Assembly: GCA_020846635.1 (NCBI GenBank) | Contig: JADLDO010000047.1 | Location: 124,001-188,000 of the forward strand | Direction: 5' to 3' | From: Caldilineaceae bacterium | GTDB taxonomy: Bacteria > Chloroflexota > Anaerolineae > Caldilineales > Caldilineaceae | DNA length: 64,000 nucleotides | Shown here: piece by piece, positions 16,879 through 26,150 of the stretch | Numbering within the stretch: position 1 is the first letter of the stretch | Layout of the letters: each line of letters begins with the position of its first letter | Position numbers and translations under genes: made by a program | Notes under the pieces: generated by a model | Database searches by the model: none | Told to the model about the DNA's origin: nothing | The model's input: the letters and a program-made list of their open reading frames with translations, nothing else

Positions 16879-18354
16879 TTATTCGGTGGCGGCCACAGTA
16901 AAGGCATTGTGGGCCATGAAGGGATCACCAGCGGTCTGGCCTGTGAAGTCCAACTGGACGAAGGCCTGAATCGGCTGGTCGCTCGAAGTGACGGTCAGCG
17001 AACCGACACAGAGATCGGCGATCTGTGGCACCGCGTTCGCCTGGTCGTTGGCGACACGGTGATTCTGGATGATGCTCCCACCTGCCGGGATGACGGCGGT
17101 GAAAGGAGCCGGGGTGCAGGGAGCGGTATTTGACGGCTCGCCATCGATCGCACCCTTATACTCCAACGTCACATTCGCAGCCGCACTCTCGTTCAAGTTC
17201 TGGATGGTGACAGCCGAGGCAAAGGTGTTCGCCAAGCGCTTGGCAATCAGAGGAACCACGACGCGTGTATCGGTCCCTGTGCCCAAGATACCTTCGTACG
17301 CACCGGCAGCGCCTGGGCGGGCACCCGTGACAAAGCGCATCTGCACGAACATGGCGGTGTCGTGGTTCGGGCTGTTGACGATACAAGAGCCATACCATTC
17401 AGCCGGGTAGCCCGAACCTTCGGGAGCCGGGTTGAAGGCAAACGAAGCCGTGTTCTTGACCGCAGTTGTGTTGCTGCGCGTAATGGTGGTGTCACCTGGG
17501 GAATTCGGATTCTTGGTACAGACCAACTGGATGCCGCCGGCAGGAATTTCGCTGCCGCTGACATTCTGGACGGTGATCGGGGTGCTCAAGCCGTTGCCCA
17601 GGCGTGAGGTGAAGAGCGGGGCAAACCACTTGCGACCGACCTGTGTGAAAGCGTTGAAGGTCATCATCGTATCGGGACCTGTGAAGAAGTTCGAAACGAC
17701 GGCAACTTCACCACCAGCGGTCTCGGAGCGAACCGAGGCCGAACCGAACCAGCCTTCCGGCAGACCACCTTCGTTATCGAGGTCATATTCAACAGACGCA
17801 TTGGCGTTGATGTCTGGGAACGACTTGCTGAGCACTACGTTACCAGTCTGGAGATCGAGCAGGTCTACGACGACATCAATCTGCTGGCTGCTGGCGTTCT
17901 GGATGATGATCTGGCTGTTGGTCGTACCACTGAGCGAACCACCGCGGCGGCTCACCAACGGGACATTGGCGGTTGCTGCACCCTCGCTGACACCTACATA
18001 AGCGCCGGAGGTTGCTGTCTGGCCGCGGGCCTGAATCTGCACAACAGCGCCCACCGGGCCACTGGTGCTGACTACGACCGAGCCGCTGCCGGGCTGCAAC
18101 TCGTTGTCGTCATACTGGCGATAAATGGCCTGCGCGCCCAACGCATTGAAGGTAAAATCCTGGGGGCTGCGCCATTCGCCGCCTGTGGACGTCACATACG
18201 AAATCGTACCCTGGTTTGTGCCAGAGACAAGATTGACGAGGGTGAAGTTGCTGCTCAGATTCTTGGTGGTTGAATTGGCCGAAGCCGTCAAGATGGTTGA
18301 GACAGCCAACACCGACGTCAGGGCAATTGCTGCTGACTTTCGGAATGTAAACAT
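16879..18354 (-). CDS. Secreted protein with three internal repeats, unknown function
   Basis: 491 aa from ATG 18354, with GGAGAAG upstream; an in-frame ATG ten codons earlier lacks a box. A signal peptide (KSAAIALTSVLAVSTILTASA) precedes a Ser/Thr/Gly-rich beta protein. Three repeats each begin with a 'P-L-x-x-x-R' strand and end in an 'I-x-I/V-Q-N' strand: VPLVSRR...IIIQN, APLFTSRLGNGLSTPITVQN and VPLIAKRLANTFASAVTIQN, spaced about 100-130 residues. Such repeats suggest a surface or S-layer-like or fibre protein. The strong terminator and clean ribosome-binding site fit high expression. Few Cys residues, no enzymatic motif. Function unknown. Confidence 0.78.
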   Translation of the reverse strand: MFTFRKSAAIALTSVLAVSTILTASANSTTKNLSSNFTLVNLVSGTNQGTISYVTSTGGEWRSPQDFTFNALGAQAIYRQYDDNELQPGSGSVVVSTSGPVGAVVQIQARGQTATSGAYVGVSEGAATANVPLVSRRGGSLSGTTNSQIIIQNASSQQIDVVVDLLDLQTGNVVLSKSFPDINANASVEYDLDNEGGLPEGWFGSASVRSETAGGEVAVVSNFFTGPDTMMTFNAFTQVGRKWFAPLFTSRLGNGLSTPITVQNVSGSEIPAGGIQLVCTKNPNSPGDTTITRSNTTAVKNTASFAFNPAPEGSGYPAEWYGSCIVNSPNHDTAMFVQMRFVTGARPGAAGAYEGILGTGTDTRVVVPLIAKRLANTFASAVTIQNLNESAAANVTLEYKGAIDGEPSNTAPCTPAPFTAVIPAGGSIIQNHRVANDQANAVPQIADLCVGSLTVTSSDQPIQAFVQLDFTGQTAGDPFMAHNAFTVAATE

Positions 18355-18507
18355 GCTCTTCTCCGTGTTTGAATGATTTGACACTGAAACTGCACTGCCT
18401 TGCTATACTTCTTTATACTGCTTGCTATGAAACGCGCCAGGAAGATTCGACAGAACGCCCTGGTACTGCTTGATCACATTGTAGCGATTTCAGACGTTAA
18501 ATCAATA

Positions 18508-18558
18508 GCCCAAACGGCCTAACTTCGGCCCATTTTGGGCATACCCCATATGGGGTAT
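18508..18558. repeat. Two adjacent palindromes, possible terminator
   Basis: ATACCCCATATGGGGTAT (18541-18558) is a perfect 18-bp palindrome. Directly beside it GCCCAAA (18508-18514) pairs with TTTGGGC (18534-18540), enclosing GGCC/GGCC. The pair lies just downstream of the minus-strand glycosyltransferase stop (18565) and upstream of the secreted-protein gene. It could end the glycosyltransferase transcript or be a regulator site for the secreted-protein gene; no T-run follows. Confidence 0.45.
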
Positions 18559-18564
18559 TAGGCA

Positions 18565-19596
18565 TTATTCTCTCGAGTAATCACGCTCTAATTCGGCCTT
18601 GCGCTGGCGATAGAGCAATTCTTCGAGAAGCGCGCGTTGTGTGGCGCTGATATCGGCCAAAATGCCGACAACGACGATCAGAAAGCCCACGATGATCAAG
18701 GTTCCACCGATCAAAACCGATTGAATATGGCGGCCTGATGCCGTCTGCAAGGTGAAATAGAAATAGAGAAAGCGCGCCAACAAAAAAACACCGGCCAGCA
18801 GCATGGGGGTTGCCAGCAGCAGGAAGGTACGCAGCGGCTCATAGAGCATGTAGATACGCAGGATGATGGCGGCTTGACGCTGGACAAAATTCCAGTTGCC
18901 TTTGTGCAGTCGCGATTGGCGCGGCGTCGGGTTGACCATAATCGGCAGATGGGCGACGCGCAGCCCCTTCTTGCCGGCCTGGATGATGGTTTCCAGTGTA
19001 TAGCTAAAGCGGGTCAGGACAATTTGGCGCAATGCAGCCTCGCGTGAGAGGGCGCGGAAGCCGCTGGTAGCATCGGGAACCTGTGTGCCGGATGCCAGGC
19101 GGACGACCCAACTGCCTACCCATTGCAGCAGGCGTTTGGTGGGAGAGAAGTGCTGCAAGGTGTGGGGCTGGCGATCACCGACCACGATGTCGGCTTGATT
19201 GCTCAGAATGGGGGCAATGAGATCGCCAATTCTGCTGCCTGGATATTGATTGTCACCGTCCGTGTTGACAATAATCGCCGCGCCCAAGCGTAGCGCTGTG
19301 TCGATGCCTGTCTGGTAGGCCGCGGCCAGGCCGCGGTTGAAGCCGTGGCTGACCACATGCTGGACACCGCAGCGACGCGCCACCTCTACCGTGTTGTCTG
19401 TGCTGCCATCGTCAATCACCAAAATCTCTACCCGCCCGACTCCAGGTAGGGAGCGCGGCAAATCGGCCATGACCTCTGGTAATGTGTCGGCCTCGTTAAA
19501 GCAGGGGATCTGAATGATCAGCAATAGATCCTGCTGATGGAGATTCGCTATAGGATATGCTGGCTGTTTTGCCAGTTTCACGCTTTGGTCATCCAT
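18565..19596 (-). CDS. GT2 family polyprenyl-phosphate sugar synthase (Dpm/AglD-like)
   Basis: 344 aa from ATG 19596, which overlaps the preceding gene by 8 nt; the frame is open further upstream but inside that gene. The GT-A domain shows the IPCFNEADTLP start, D62-D-G-S65, NTDGDNQYPG (donor/metal site) and DATSGFRALSREA, as in dolichol-phosphate mannose synthases. Two C-terminal membrane helices (~245-310) follow. It should transfer a hexose from a nucleotide sugar to polyprenyl phosphate on the inner membrane face, giving the lipid donor used by the GT-C proteins in this window. Coupling to a flippase-like gene fits that route. Confidence 0.88.
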   Translation of the reverse strand: MDDQSVKLAKQPAYPIANLHQQDLLLIIQIPCFNEADTLPEVMADLPRSLPGVGRVEILVIDDGSTDNTVEVARRCGVQHVVSHGFNRGLAAAYQTGIDTALRLGAAIIVNTDGDNQYPGSRIGDLIAPILSNQADIVVGDRQPHTLQHFSPTKRLLQWVGSWVVRLASGTQVPDATSGFRALSREAALRQIVLTRFSYTLETIIQAGKKGLRVAHLPIMVNPTPRQSRLHKGNWNFVQRQAAIILRIYMLYEPLRTFLLLATPMLLAGVFLLARFLYFYFTLQTASGRHIQSVLIGGTLIIVGFLIVVVGILADISATQRALLEELLYRQRKAELERDYSRE

Positions 19597-20551
19597 GATG
19601 ATCCACAATCCTTGCATCGCGGTTCCGGCGGCTGCGGATTTGTCCATGCAAGCCGATGAGCAAGACCACGACTTCGGCGATAATCAGCCCGAAACGGGAG
19701 ACTACGGCAAGCAGGGTCGCTTGCCCGGGTTGAAGCATGGCAAAGAGCACAAGCAGCGCGCTCAATGTCCATTCACGCACACCTAATCCGGCAGGCACAA
19801 AGACGACGAGAAAACCGATTGCCCAGGCCAACGCAAAGGCGGCTGTGGCAGCAAAGACACCGAGCATGAAGCCGCCACAGAGCGTTTGCGTAATCGCGAC
19901 CAGCGCGCCACCCTGCAAACTCCAAAAGATGACATAGAGCAGTGTTGTCGTCCCCCACAACGCTAGATCTTGCCTCGGCGCGAAGCTGCCCTGTACTCGC
20001 TTACCTCCTAGACGTGCTGCCAGCCAGGGCAGTGCGCGCCAGACCAGCCACGATGCCAGGAGGCCACTTACCACAAGAGCCAGTTCCAGCAGCGGTATTT
20101 GCCACAGCATGGGCAACCAAAAGAGCCCGCCCAACAGCCCAGCCGTCACCAGGAGCAAGGCTGCCTCCAGCAAAGAGGCTGTGGTGGATACGCTGTAGCT
20201 GACCTGATAGTTTTGCGCCAGCCACTCGTTACGGCTCAGATAGCCCCATACCGAGCCGGGAATATAGCGCGGCAGGAACGAGAGCGCATAGCCTTCGACC
20301 ACAGCCTGTGGGCTGAGTGGGGCCTGTAAGGCGCGCATGATCAACGCCCACGCCGCCATCTGGACAAAGTAGGCGACGACATACAACGCTAACGCTGCGA
20401 GCAGAAAGCCGGGGCGTATCACACACGCCTGGATCTGCTGGAGAGCACTATAGCCTTGCCATGCCTGTTGGGCCAAAAGCCCAAGCCCCAGCACGATGCC
20501 AACGGAATAGAGAATCCTGCGCCATTTTGCGCGCCCTGCTATGCCGTCCAA
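19589..20551 (-). CDS. Flippase-like integral membrane protein (LPG synthase TM / UPF0104 family)
   Basis: 320 aa, about eight membrane helices. It carries landmarks of the lysylphosphatidylglycerol-synthase transmembrane family (PF03706): EGYALSFLPRYIPGSVWGYLSR in the first half and FVVFVPAGLGVREWTLSALL (in part) near the C-terminus. The lysyl-transferase domain is absent, as in AglD-associated and hopanoid-locus members thought to help move lipid-linked sugars. It overlaps the GT2 gene by 8 nt, so the two are translated together. A role in handling the lipid-linked sugar is inference from context. Confidence 0.82.
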   Translation of the reverse strand: MDGIAGRAKWRRILYSVGIVLGLGLLAQQAWQGYSALQQIQACVIRPGFLLAALALYVVAYFVQMAAWALIMRALQAPLSPQAVVEGYALSFLPRYIPGSVWGYLSRNEWLAQNYQVSYSVSTTASLLEAALLLVTAGLLGGLFWLPMLWQIPLLELALVVSGLLASWLVWRALPWLAARLGGKRVQGSFAPRQDLALWGTTTLLYVIFWSLQGGALVAITQTLCGGFMLGVFAATAAFALAWAIGFLVVFVPAGLGVREWTLSALLVLFAMLQPGQATLLAVVSRFGLIIAEVVVLLIGLHGQIRSRRNRDARIVDHHG

Positions 20552-20618
20552 CTTCCTCGTCTCAATTCCAACTCTCTATCTAAATTGTATCCAAACTGTC
20601 TGATATATAGAGGGTAGA

Positions 20619-20648
20619 TTGGCGCAAAAGGCCGGAAAACACTATACT
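20619..20648 (+). promoter_or_regulatory. Predicted promoter giving a leaderless mRNA
   Basis: TTGGCG (20619-20624), an 18-bp spacer, then TATACT (20643-20648). The ATG of the following gene begins at 20655, seven bases after the -10 box, where transcription would start, and no Shine-Dalgarno sequence is present. If used, the transcript would be leaderless. Confidence 0.6.
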
Positions 20649-20654
20649 CCGCCC

Positions 20655-22271
20655 ATGTCCTATGTGCAAGAGGCTCATGTGCCGGTCACCCGTATGCAAG
20701 CGGCTGGTCGTCGGTCGATAGTGCTGTCGGCGCGGGCTGCCCTGGCGCTGCTCTTGCTGTTGGCCTTTCTGCATGGCGCGCTCTATGCCCTCTTTTTGCC
20801 CCCATGGGGGTTGATCGACGAAGCCCAACATCTCCATTATATCCAGTATATCGCCGAGCAGCAGGCATTGCCCGTTGCGGGTGAGCTTTATCTTTCCGAT
20901 GAGATCGTCGACAGCCTCTTTGCCACGCGCCGCTGGCAGACCTTCCACTGGGCACCTCCCGCTGCGCACGATCCACAGCTTATGGGGTTGGAAGGCCACA
21001 GTTATGAAGCCTATCAACCTCCGCTTTTTTATCTGCTGATGACGCCGCTGTATTGGGCATTCCCACAGGATATGTTGGTGAAGGTCTATGGGCTGCGGCT
21101 GATGGTGGTGCTGCTGTCGCTAATTCCTGTGTGGGCGATCTATCGTACGGCGCGGCTGCTCTTGCCCCAATTCCCTCGATTTTCCCAATTACCCTTTTGG
21201 GCAGGGCTGCTGCTCGTCGCCATTCCCGAAAGGGCCATTGCCACCAGCCGCATCAACAATGATGTGCTGCTAGAGGTTCTGGCAGCGATCTTCGTCATGC
21301 TGTTGACTCATGCTGCCGTTGCCGGGTTAACGTCGCGGCGCGCGTTTTTGCTGGGGCTGCTTTTGGGGCTGGCAGTGTGGGTGAAGATTCCCGCGGGGCT
21401 GCTGGGGATACCACTCTTGCTCCTCCTGTGGCTGCATCGCCATGAACGCGGCTGGATGAGCAAGGCAGGGTGGATATTGGTCGCGGCGGCTCCATTGGGT
21501 GGCGCGCTTGCCCTGCGTAACCTGTGGCTCTATGGCGATCTCACAGGCTTCAGCGCGTTTGACCAACTTCACCGCTTGGCCCCGGTCGATCCTTCTCTAG
21601 GCGGATTTGTGCGTGTTTTGATCAGTCTGCCCAATCATCTCTGGTTGGTCTGGTGGAAGGGGAGCGAGGTGGGCGGGAATGGGCTGCTGACGGCCTTTTA
21701 CCTGCTGATGGCGCTGGTGGTGGCAGGCGCATGGGGGACGCTGCTGCTCCATTTCCGGCGCACGCCGCATGATGCCCGCCGCGCGGTTGCCCTGCTCTAT
21801 GCGCTGACCGTGTTGATCTATGCCTTTGCAGTGGTGGGGAGCTATTATGAGGGGATGGTTCCGGTGATCCAGGGGCGTTTTCTGCTGCCTGCCCTGCTGC
21901 CGTTTGTGCTGCTTCTGGTCTGGGGGCTCTGGCTCACTGGCCGCGGTGAGGCGATCCTCTTGGGGGTGGTCGTCCTGCTGTGGGGGATGGGGCTCTTTTC
22001 GCTCTTTGGCAATTTAGTGCCCTACTTTTATTACTGGAGTGATGTTGTGCAGGGGACAATGCCCGCGGCTTCCTCGACCCTGTGGCAAGAGGTCTTGTGG
22101 ACTTACCAGCGTGCATTGCTGGACAAGCCCTCCTTTCTGGCTCCGCTGCTGTTGCTATTGCCCCTCTGCTATGTCGCGGCGCTGATCTTTACTTTTATCG
22201 TCACCCTCCGGGCCATGACCCCTCTCCGTCACCAGCAGGCGGGGGAGGATCATTTGCTCGTTCATCCCTAG
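20655..22271 (+). CDS. GT-C type membrane glycosyltransferase
   Basis: 538 aa from ATG 20655; a TTG 12 codons earlier is part of the -35 box. About twelve membrane helices. The first external loop has PPWGLIDEAQHLHY with D55-E56, the acidic pair of GT-C enzymes, followed by YQPPLFYLL (the 'Q-P-P-L-Y' motif of this group). It should use a polyprenyl-phosphate sugar outside the membrane. It heads a run of plus-strand glycan genes up to 26941 and lies divergently from the GT2/flippase pair that could make its donor. Acceptor unknown. Confidence 0.8.
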   Translation: MSYVQEAHVPVTRMQAAGRRSIVLSARAALALLLLLAFLHGALYALFLPPWGLIDEAQHLHYIQYIAEQQALPVAGELYLSDEIVDSLFATRRWQTFHWAPPAAHDPQLMGLEGHSYEAYQPPLFYLLMTPLYWAFPQDMLVKVYGLRLMVVLLSLIPVWAIYRTARLLLPQFPRFSQLPFWAGLLLVAIPERAIATSRINNDVLLEVLAAIFVMLLTHAAVAGLTSRRAFLLGLLLGLAVWVKIPAGLLGIPLLLLLWLHRHERGWMSKAGWILVAAAPLGGALALRNLWLYGDLTGFSAFDQLHRLAPVDPSLGGFVRVLISLPNHLWLVWWKGSEVGGNGLLTAFYLLMALVVAGAWGTLLLHFRRTPHDARRAVALLYALTVLIYAFAVVGSYYEGMVPVIQGRFLLPALLPFVLLLVWGLWLTGRGEAILLGVVVLLWGMGLFSLFGNLVPYFYYWSDVVQGTMPAASSTLWQEVLWTYQRALLDKPSFLAPLLLLLPLCYVAALIFTFIVTLRAMTPLRHQQAGEDHLLVHP

Positions 22272-22299
22272 CTATGACGGGACATCTGTACGTGTGAGC

Positions 22300-24216
22300 A
22301 TGTTGGACCTCGTGCGTGTGGCGGTGGGCGCAGCCGCCATCTTTCTTCTTCCTGGCTATGCGCTCCTGGCTTTAGCGCGGCGACAACTGGACTTTGATCC
22401 GGTGGAAGCGCTTTGCATGGCCGTGGGGCTGTCGTTGGCAGCGATCCCGCTGGCGCTCTACGCTACGACGCTGCTGGGCATCCGGCAAGGGCCGGGGATC
22501 GTGCTGGCGCTGCTGGTGGCGTGCGCGGCTGTCGCTGCGTGGGATGGGTGGGGCGGAGAGCAGCGCAGGTCGCGGGCCACTCTTCGCGCAAACGAACCAG
22601 GAGCATCGCCCTATCTAATCTATGGCGCGCTGGCGCTGGTTTTCATCTTGACGCTGGTTGGACGATTGTGGAGCGTGCAGGGGATTGACTTCCCCCTGTG
22701 GACAGACCCTTACGCGCATACCGTGATTACGCAACTGATTGTGGATACAGGCATGGTTCCCACCACCTATGAACCCTATGCGCCCATCCACGAATTTACC
22801 TATCACTTTGGCTTTCATGCGCTGGCAGCGTGGTTCCATTGGGTGACGGGTGTGCCTGTGCCGCACAGTTTGGTGATTGCGGGGCAAATCCTCAACGCTT
22901 TGGTAGTGCCAACCACCTATCTCTTTGTGCAGCGGCTCTTTCAGAAGCGCAGCGCGGGTTTAATGGCCGCGGTGATTGTTGGGTGGCTGTCGCATATGCC
23001 TGTGCAGTTTGTCAATTGGGGGCGGTATACCCAACTTGACGGTCAAATTTTGCTGCCGGTGGCGATTGCGCTCTACATAACTGTCTTGCGCCTTCCGACC
23101 CGTCAAGGACGCGCGCTGCTCTTGACGGCGCTTGTCTTTGCGGGGTTATTTCTGGCCCACTATCGAATCTTTATCTTTGCGGTGCTGCTGGCAGCTATCC
23201 TCTTTGTGTTGGCCTTGTCTGCTCTGAAGCGGCAAGAACGAACCAATCTGCTGGTCAACACGATTTGGATCGCCGCGATGGGGCTGGTGGTGTTGGGGCC
23301 GTGGCTCTGGCGGCTGGCGGGAGGCTTTGGCGGCAACTATGCGCGGACGGTCGTGGGTGGCTATCAGGAGGAAGTCCACGGCACTTATTTTGGCTTTGAA
23401 CTGCGCGAGCTGGTGGAGTATGGCATGCATGGCTATCTGTGGGGCGCGGCCGCGCTGGGCGTGCTTTGGGGTGTGTGGCGGCGTGAATGGCGGGTGGTGG
23501 CGCTGCTGCTCTGGGTGCTGGGTATGTTTGCTGGAGCCAACCTGCACCTGATCAACTTTACTCCCCTCTATTCCAACACGATTGTGATCCTGATGCTGTA
23601 TCTTCCGTTGGCGGCGCTGGGTGGCTATGGGACAGTGGCAGCCGCGTCTTGGCTTGCTGGTAGGCTCGACATCAATCTGGGCCATCCGCCAGGTTGGGCA
23701 GCGGCGCTCTTTGTTCTCCTGATAGTGCTGGGCGTGATGGCTGTGCAGCGCGATGTACGTATCGTCGCGCCGGAGAATGGCTTCGTACGCGCCGGTGATC
23801 TGGAAGCGATGGCCTGGATTGAGCAGGAGATTCCAGAGGACGCGCTCTTTTATATCCCCACTATTTTTTGGACGCCTACTGTGGCGCATGGGCTGGATGG
23901 GGGCTATTATCTGCCCCTTTTGGCCGCACGTCAGACGATTATGCCGCCGCAAAATTACGCCAGCGACGGCACAATGGACTATCGCGCTCTTGTGAACCAA
24001 CGGCTGCGCGATCTGGCGGCGGCTCCTGATGCCCATGCGCTTGGGCAAACGATGCGCGACTATGGCATCACGCACGTTTATTTGGGCGAACGTGAGAGCG
24101 GGGTGAGTGCCGATCTCTTTCTGGGCGACCCGGCAGACTTTGAATTGCTCTATGATCGGGATCATGTGCGGATATTTGCCGTGATCGGGGCAGAGGTCGG
24201 GGCAGAGCAGCCATGA
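22300..24216 (+). CDS. Multi-spanning membrane protein, glycosyltransferase-like
   Basis: 638 aa from ATG 22300 (a GTG two codons earlier is also possible). About twelve membrane helices with a soluble C-terminal region from ~490. The first large loop holds FPLWTDPYAHTVI and YEPYAPIHEFTYHFGFHALAAW, an arrangement seen in uncharacterised Chloroflexota membrane glycosyltransferases. A soluble tail (WIEQEIPEDALFYI..., YGITHVYLGERESG) follows, typical of GT-C proteins with an extracytoplasmic domain. The gene overlaps the next by ATGA. A function in surface-glycan assembly is likely; the reaction is unknown. Confidence 0.7.
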   Translation: MLDLVRVAVGAAAIFLLPGYALLALARRQLDFDPVEALCMAVGLSLAAIPLALYATTLLGIRQGPGIVLALLVACAAVAAWDGWGGEQRRSRATLRANEPGASPYLIYGALALVFILTLVGRLWSVQGIDFPLWTDPYAHTVITQLIVDTGMVPTTYEPYAPIHEFTYHFGFHALAAWFHWVTGVPVPHSLVIAGQILNALVVPTTYLFVQRLFQKRSAGLMAAVIVGWLSHMPVQFVNWGRYTQLDGQILLPVAIALYITVLRLPTRQGRALLLTALVFAGLFLAHYRIFIFAVLLAAILFVLALSALKRQERTNLLVNTIWIAAMGLVVLGPWLWRLAGGFGGNYARTVVGGYQEEVHGTYFGFELRELVEYGMHGYLWGAAALGVLWGVWRREWRVVALLLWVLGMFAGANLHLINFTPLYSNTIVILMLYLPLAALGGYGTVAAASWLAGRLDINLGHPPGWAAALFVLLIVLGVMAVQRDVRIVAPENGFVRAGDLEAMAWIEQEIPEDALFYIPTIFWTPTVAHGLDGGYYLPLLAARQTIMPPQNYASDGTMDYRALVNQRLRDLAAAPDAHALGQTMRDYGITHVYLGERESGVSADLFLGDPADFELLYDRDHVRIFAVIGAEVGAEQP

Positions 24217-25394
24217 GGGTCTGCATGGTGGCGACCACCTTCCCGCGCTGGGCTGGAGATGGACAGGGTGCATTCATCTGGGAACTGGCGCGCGCGGTAC
24301 ACCGGCAGGGTGTGGAGGTGCAGGTGGTGGCATTGCACACACCTGGCGCAAAGACTTCAGAGATGATTGAAGGGATCGCGGTGGCGCGTCCCCGCTATTG
24401 GTGGCCCGAACGCGACGAGAGTTTGCGTAAGGATGGGGGCGGTTTGCCGATTACGCTGCGGAAATATCCACTGGCGCGGCTCCAACTCCCCTTCTTCATG
24501 GCACGTCACAGCCAGGTGATTGCCCAACACGCGCGCCACTGTGACCTGGTTCATGCCCATTGGACACTTTCCGGCAGCGCCGCGCTGCTGGCACGCCCAC
24601 TGCATCGCAAGCCGGTGCTGGTGACGGTGCAGGGCAGCGACATCTTTCAAGTGGCAAAGAGCGGTCTGGGCGCATGGTTTACGCGCCGCGTGCTCAACAG
24701 CAGCGACCAGGTTACGGCTCTCTCGCACGCGCTGAAGGATGCCGCCATTGATGCTGGAGCCAGGGCGGAAAAGATTGCGATTGTCCCCAACGGCGTGGAT
24801 ATTCACCGCTTTATGCCGCCACAGGAGGAACAGCGCGGGCAGAAGGCGGCCCAGCCTCCCATCATTCTCTTTACAGGCTTTTTGATCCAGCGCAAGGGCG
24901 TGCGCTATCTGCTGGAGGCGCTGGCACTGCTGCCCGCACATCTGCCCCGCTATCGCGCGGTGATTGTGGGCGAAGGGCCAGAGGAAGAGGCCCTGCGCGC
25001 GCAGGTGGCGGCGTTGGGGCTGGGGGATCGGGTCGAGTTTGCGGGCTTTCAACCCCAGGCTGCGGTGAGTGAGTGGATGCGCCAAGCGCATGTTTTTGTG
25101 CTGCCTTCGCTCGAAGAAGGGCAAGGGGTGGTACTATTGGAGGCGCTGGCATCGGGGACGCCGGTAGTTGCCAGCGATGTGGATGGCATCCGTGATGTGG
25201 TGGTTCCAGAGGTGGGCTACCGCGTACCGCCTGCTGACCCGGCGGCGCTGGCGGCTGCGCTTGAGCAAATGTTGACTATAGACGCCGCGGGATGGCAGCG
25301 GTTGAGCCAACAGGCGCGCCAGTGTGCGGTTGATCTCTATGATTGGGACAAAATTGGCGCACGCTTTGTCGAGATTTATCGTGGAATCCAGTGA
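24213..25394 (+). CDS. GT4 family glycosyltransferase (GT-B fold)
   Basis: 393 aa with both Rossmann halves of a GT-B enzyme. The N-terminal acceptor half opens MRVCMVATTFPRWAGDGQG and has DLVHAHWTLSGSAA; the C-terminal donor half has PNGVDIHRF, LFTGFLIQRKGVRYLLEAL, and LPSLEEGQGVVLLEALASG, the E-x7-E nucleotide-sugar site of GT4. It is a cytosolic, retaining sugar transferase acting on a lipid-linked or glycolipid acceptor. ATGA overlap with the preceding membrane protein and close spacing to the methyltransferases place it in a glycan operon. Donor sugar not identifiable. Confidence 0.93.
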   Translation: MRVCMVATTFPRWAGDGQGAFIWELARAVHRQGVEVQVVALHTPGAKTSEMIEGIAVARPRYWWPERDESLRKDGGGLPITLRKYPLARLQLPFFMARHSQVIAQHARHCDLVHAHWTLSGSAALLARPLHRKPVLVTVQGSDIFQVAKSGLGAWFTRRVLNSSDQVTALSHALKDAAIDAGARAEKIAIVPNGVDIHRFMPPQEEQRGQKAAQPPIILFTGFLIQRKGVRYLLEALALLPAHLPRYRAVIVGEGPEEEALRAQVAALGLGDRVEFAGFQPQAAVSEWMRQAHVFVLPSLEEGQGVVLLEALASGTPVVASDVDGIRDVVVPEVGYRVPPADPAALAAALEQMLTIDAAGWQRLSQQARQCAVDLYDWDKIGARFVEIYRGIQ

Positions 25395-25421
25395 ACTGTT
25401 TTTGAAAGAGAACTTGGGCAT

Positions 25422-26150
25422 ATGCTGACCCGGCTGCTGAATTGGCTGCGTAGCCGCCGCCAACGTGTTGAGCAAGAACTTGTCACCATCGAGCAGCGGC
25501 GCTATCTGTCGGCGATTTTCTATGCACACTACAAGCTGCTTTTGCCGTTGATCCGGCGGCACGCACGCGGCAAGTTTATCGACTTGGGCTGTGGCACAGC
25601 GCCCTTTTGGTCTGATGTGGTGGGACAGGTGGAGCGCTATCATGGCGTCGATCTGTGGCCCCGTTCCGACAAGGTGACTTTTGCCGGCGACATCCAACGG
25701 CTGGAGATGGTGCCGGATGATTGCTATGACTCGGCTATTTGTATCGAGGTGTTGGAGCATCTGCCGGAGCCGGGAAGGGCGGTCGCCACGATCCGGCGCA
25801 TTCTCAAGCCGGGGGGTGTGGTGGTGATCAGCGTGCCGCACCTGAGCCGCCTGCATGATCTTCCCCATGACTATTTTCGTTTCACCGAGTATGGCTTGCG
25901 CTATCTGTTGGGACAGGCGGGGATGGAAGTTATCAGCATCCAGCCAAAGGGGGGGCTGCTTACCTTTCTGGCACACCAGCTTTCGACAGTTCTCTTGGCT
26001 GTGGCGTGGACACTCCCACCACTCAAAGCGCCGCTGCTGCTCTTGAACCGTTGGTATTTGGTGCTTGGGGCTTTTTATGCGGATCGCCTTTTGGGAACGG
26101 CGGCGACGTTTCCACAGGGGTATGTAGTGGTGGCGCGTAAGCCTGGGTGA
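25422..26150 (+). CDS. Class I SAM-dependent methyltransferase
   Basis: 242 aa. SAM site: GKFIDLGCGTAPFWSDVV (motif I, residues ~50-67), YHGVDLW (motif II) and YDSAICIEVLEHLPEPGRAV (motif post-II), then ILKPGGVVVISVPHLSRLHD. This is the Methyltransf_11/23 pattern. A hydrophobic C-terminal segment (FLAHQLSTVLLAVAW) may associate with membrane. Its position after the GT4 gene suggests methylation of a sugar or lipid intermediate. The stop overlaps the next gene start (GTGA). Confidence 0.9.
   Translation: MLTRLLNWLRSRRQRVEQELVTIEQRRYLSAIFYAHYKLLLPLIRRHARGKFIDLGCGTAPFWSDVVGQVERYHGVDLWPRSDKVTFAGDIQRLEMVPDDCYDSAICIEVLEHLPEPGRAVATIRRILKPGGVVVISVPHLSRLHDLPHDYFRFTEYGLRYLLGQAGMEVISIQPKGGLLTFLAHQLSTVLLAVAWTLPPLKAPLLLLNRWYLVLGAFYADRLLGTAATFPQGYVVVARKPG

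Noticed and set aside
23146-24273. 375-codon frame antisense to a membrane protein gene
   Set aside because: Arg/His/Gln-rich translation typical of the reverse strand of a GC-rich membrane protein gene; the plus-strand gene is clearly the real one.
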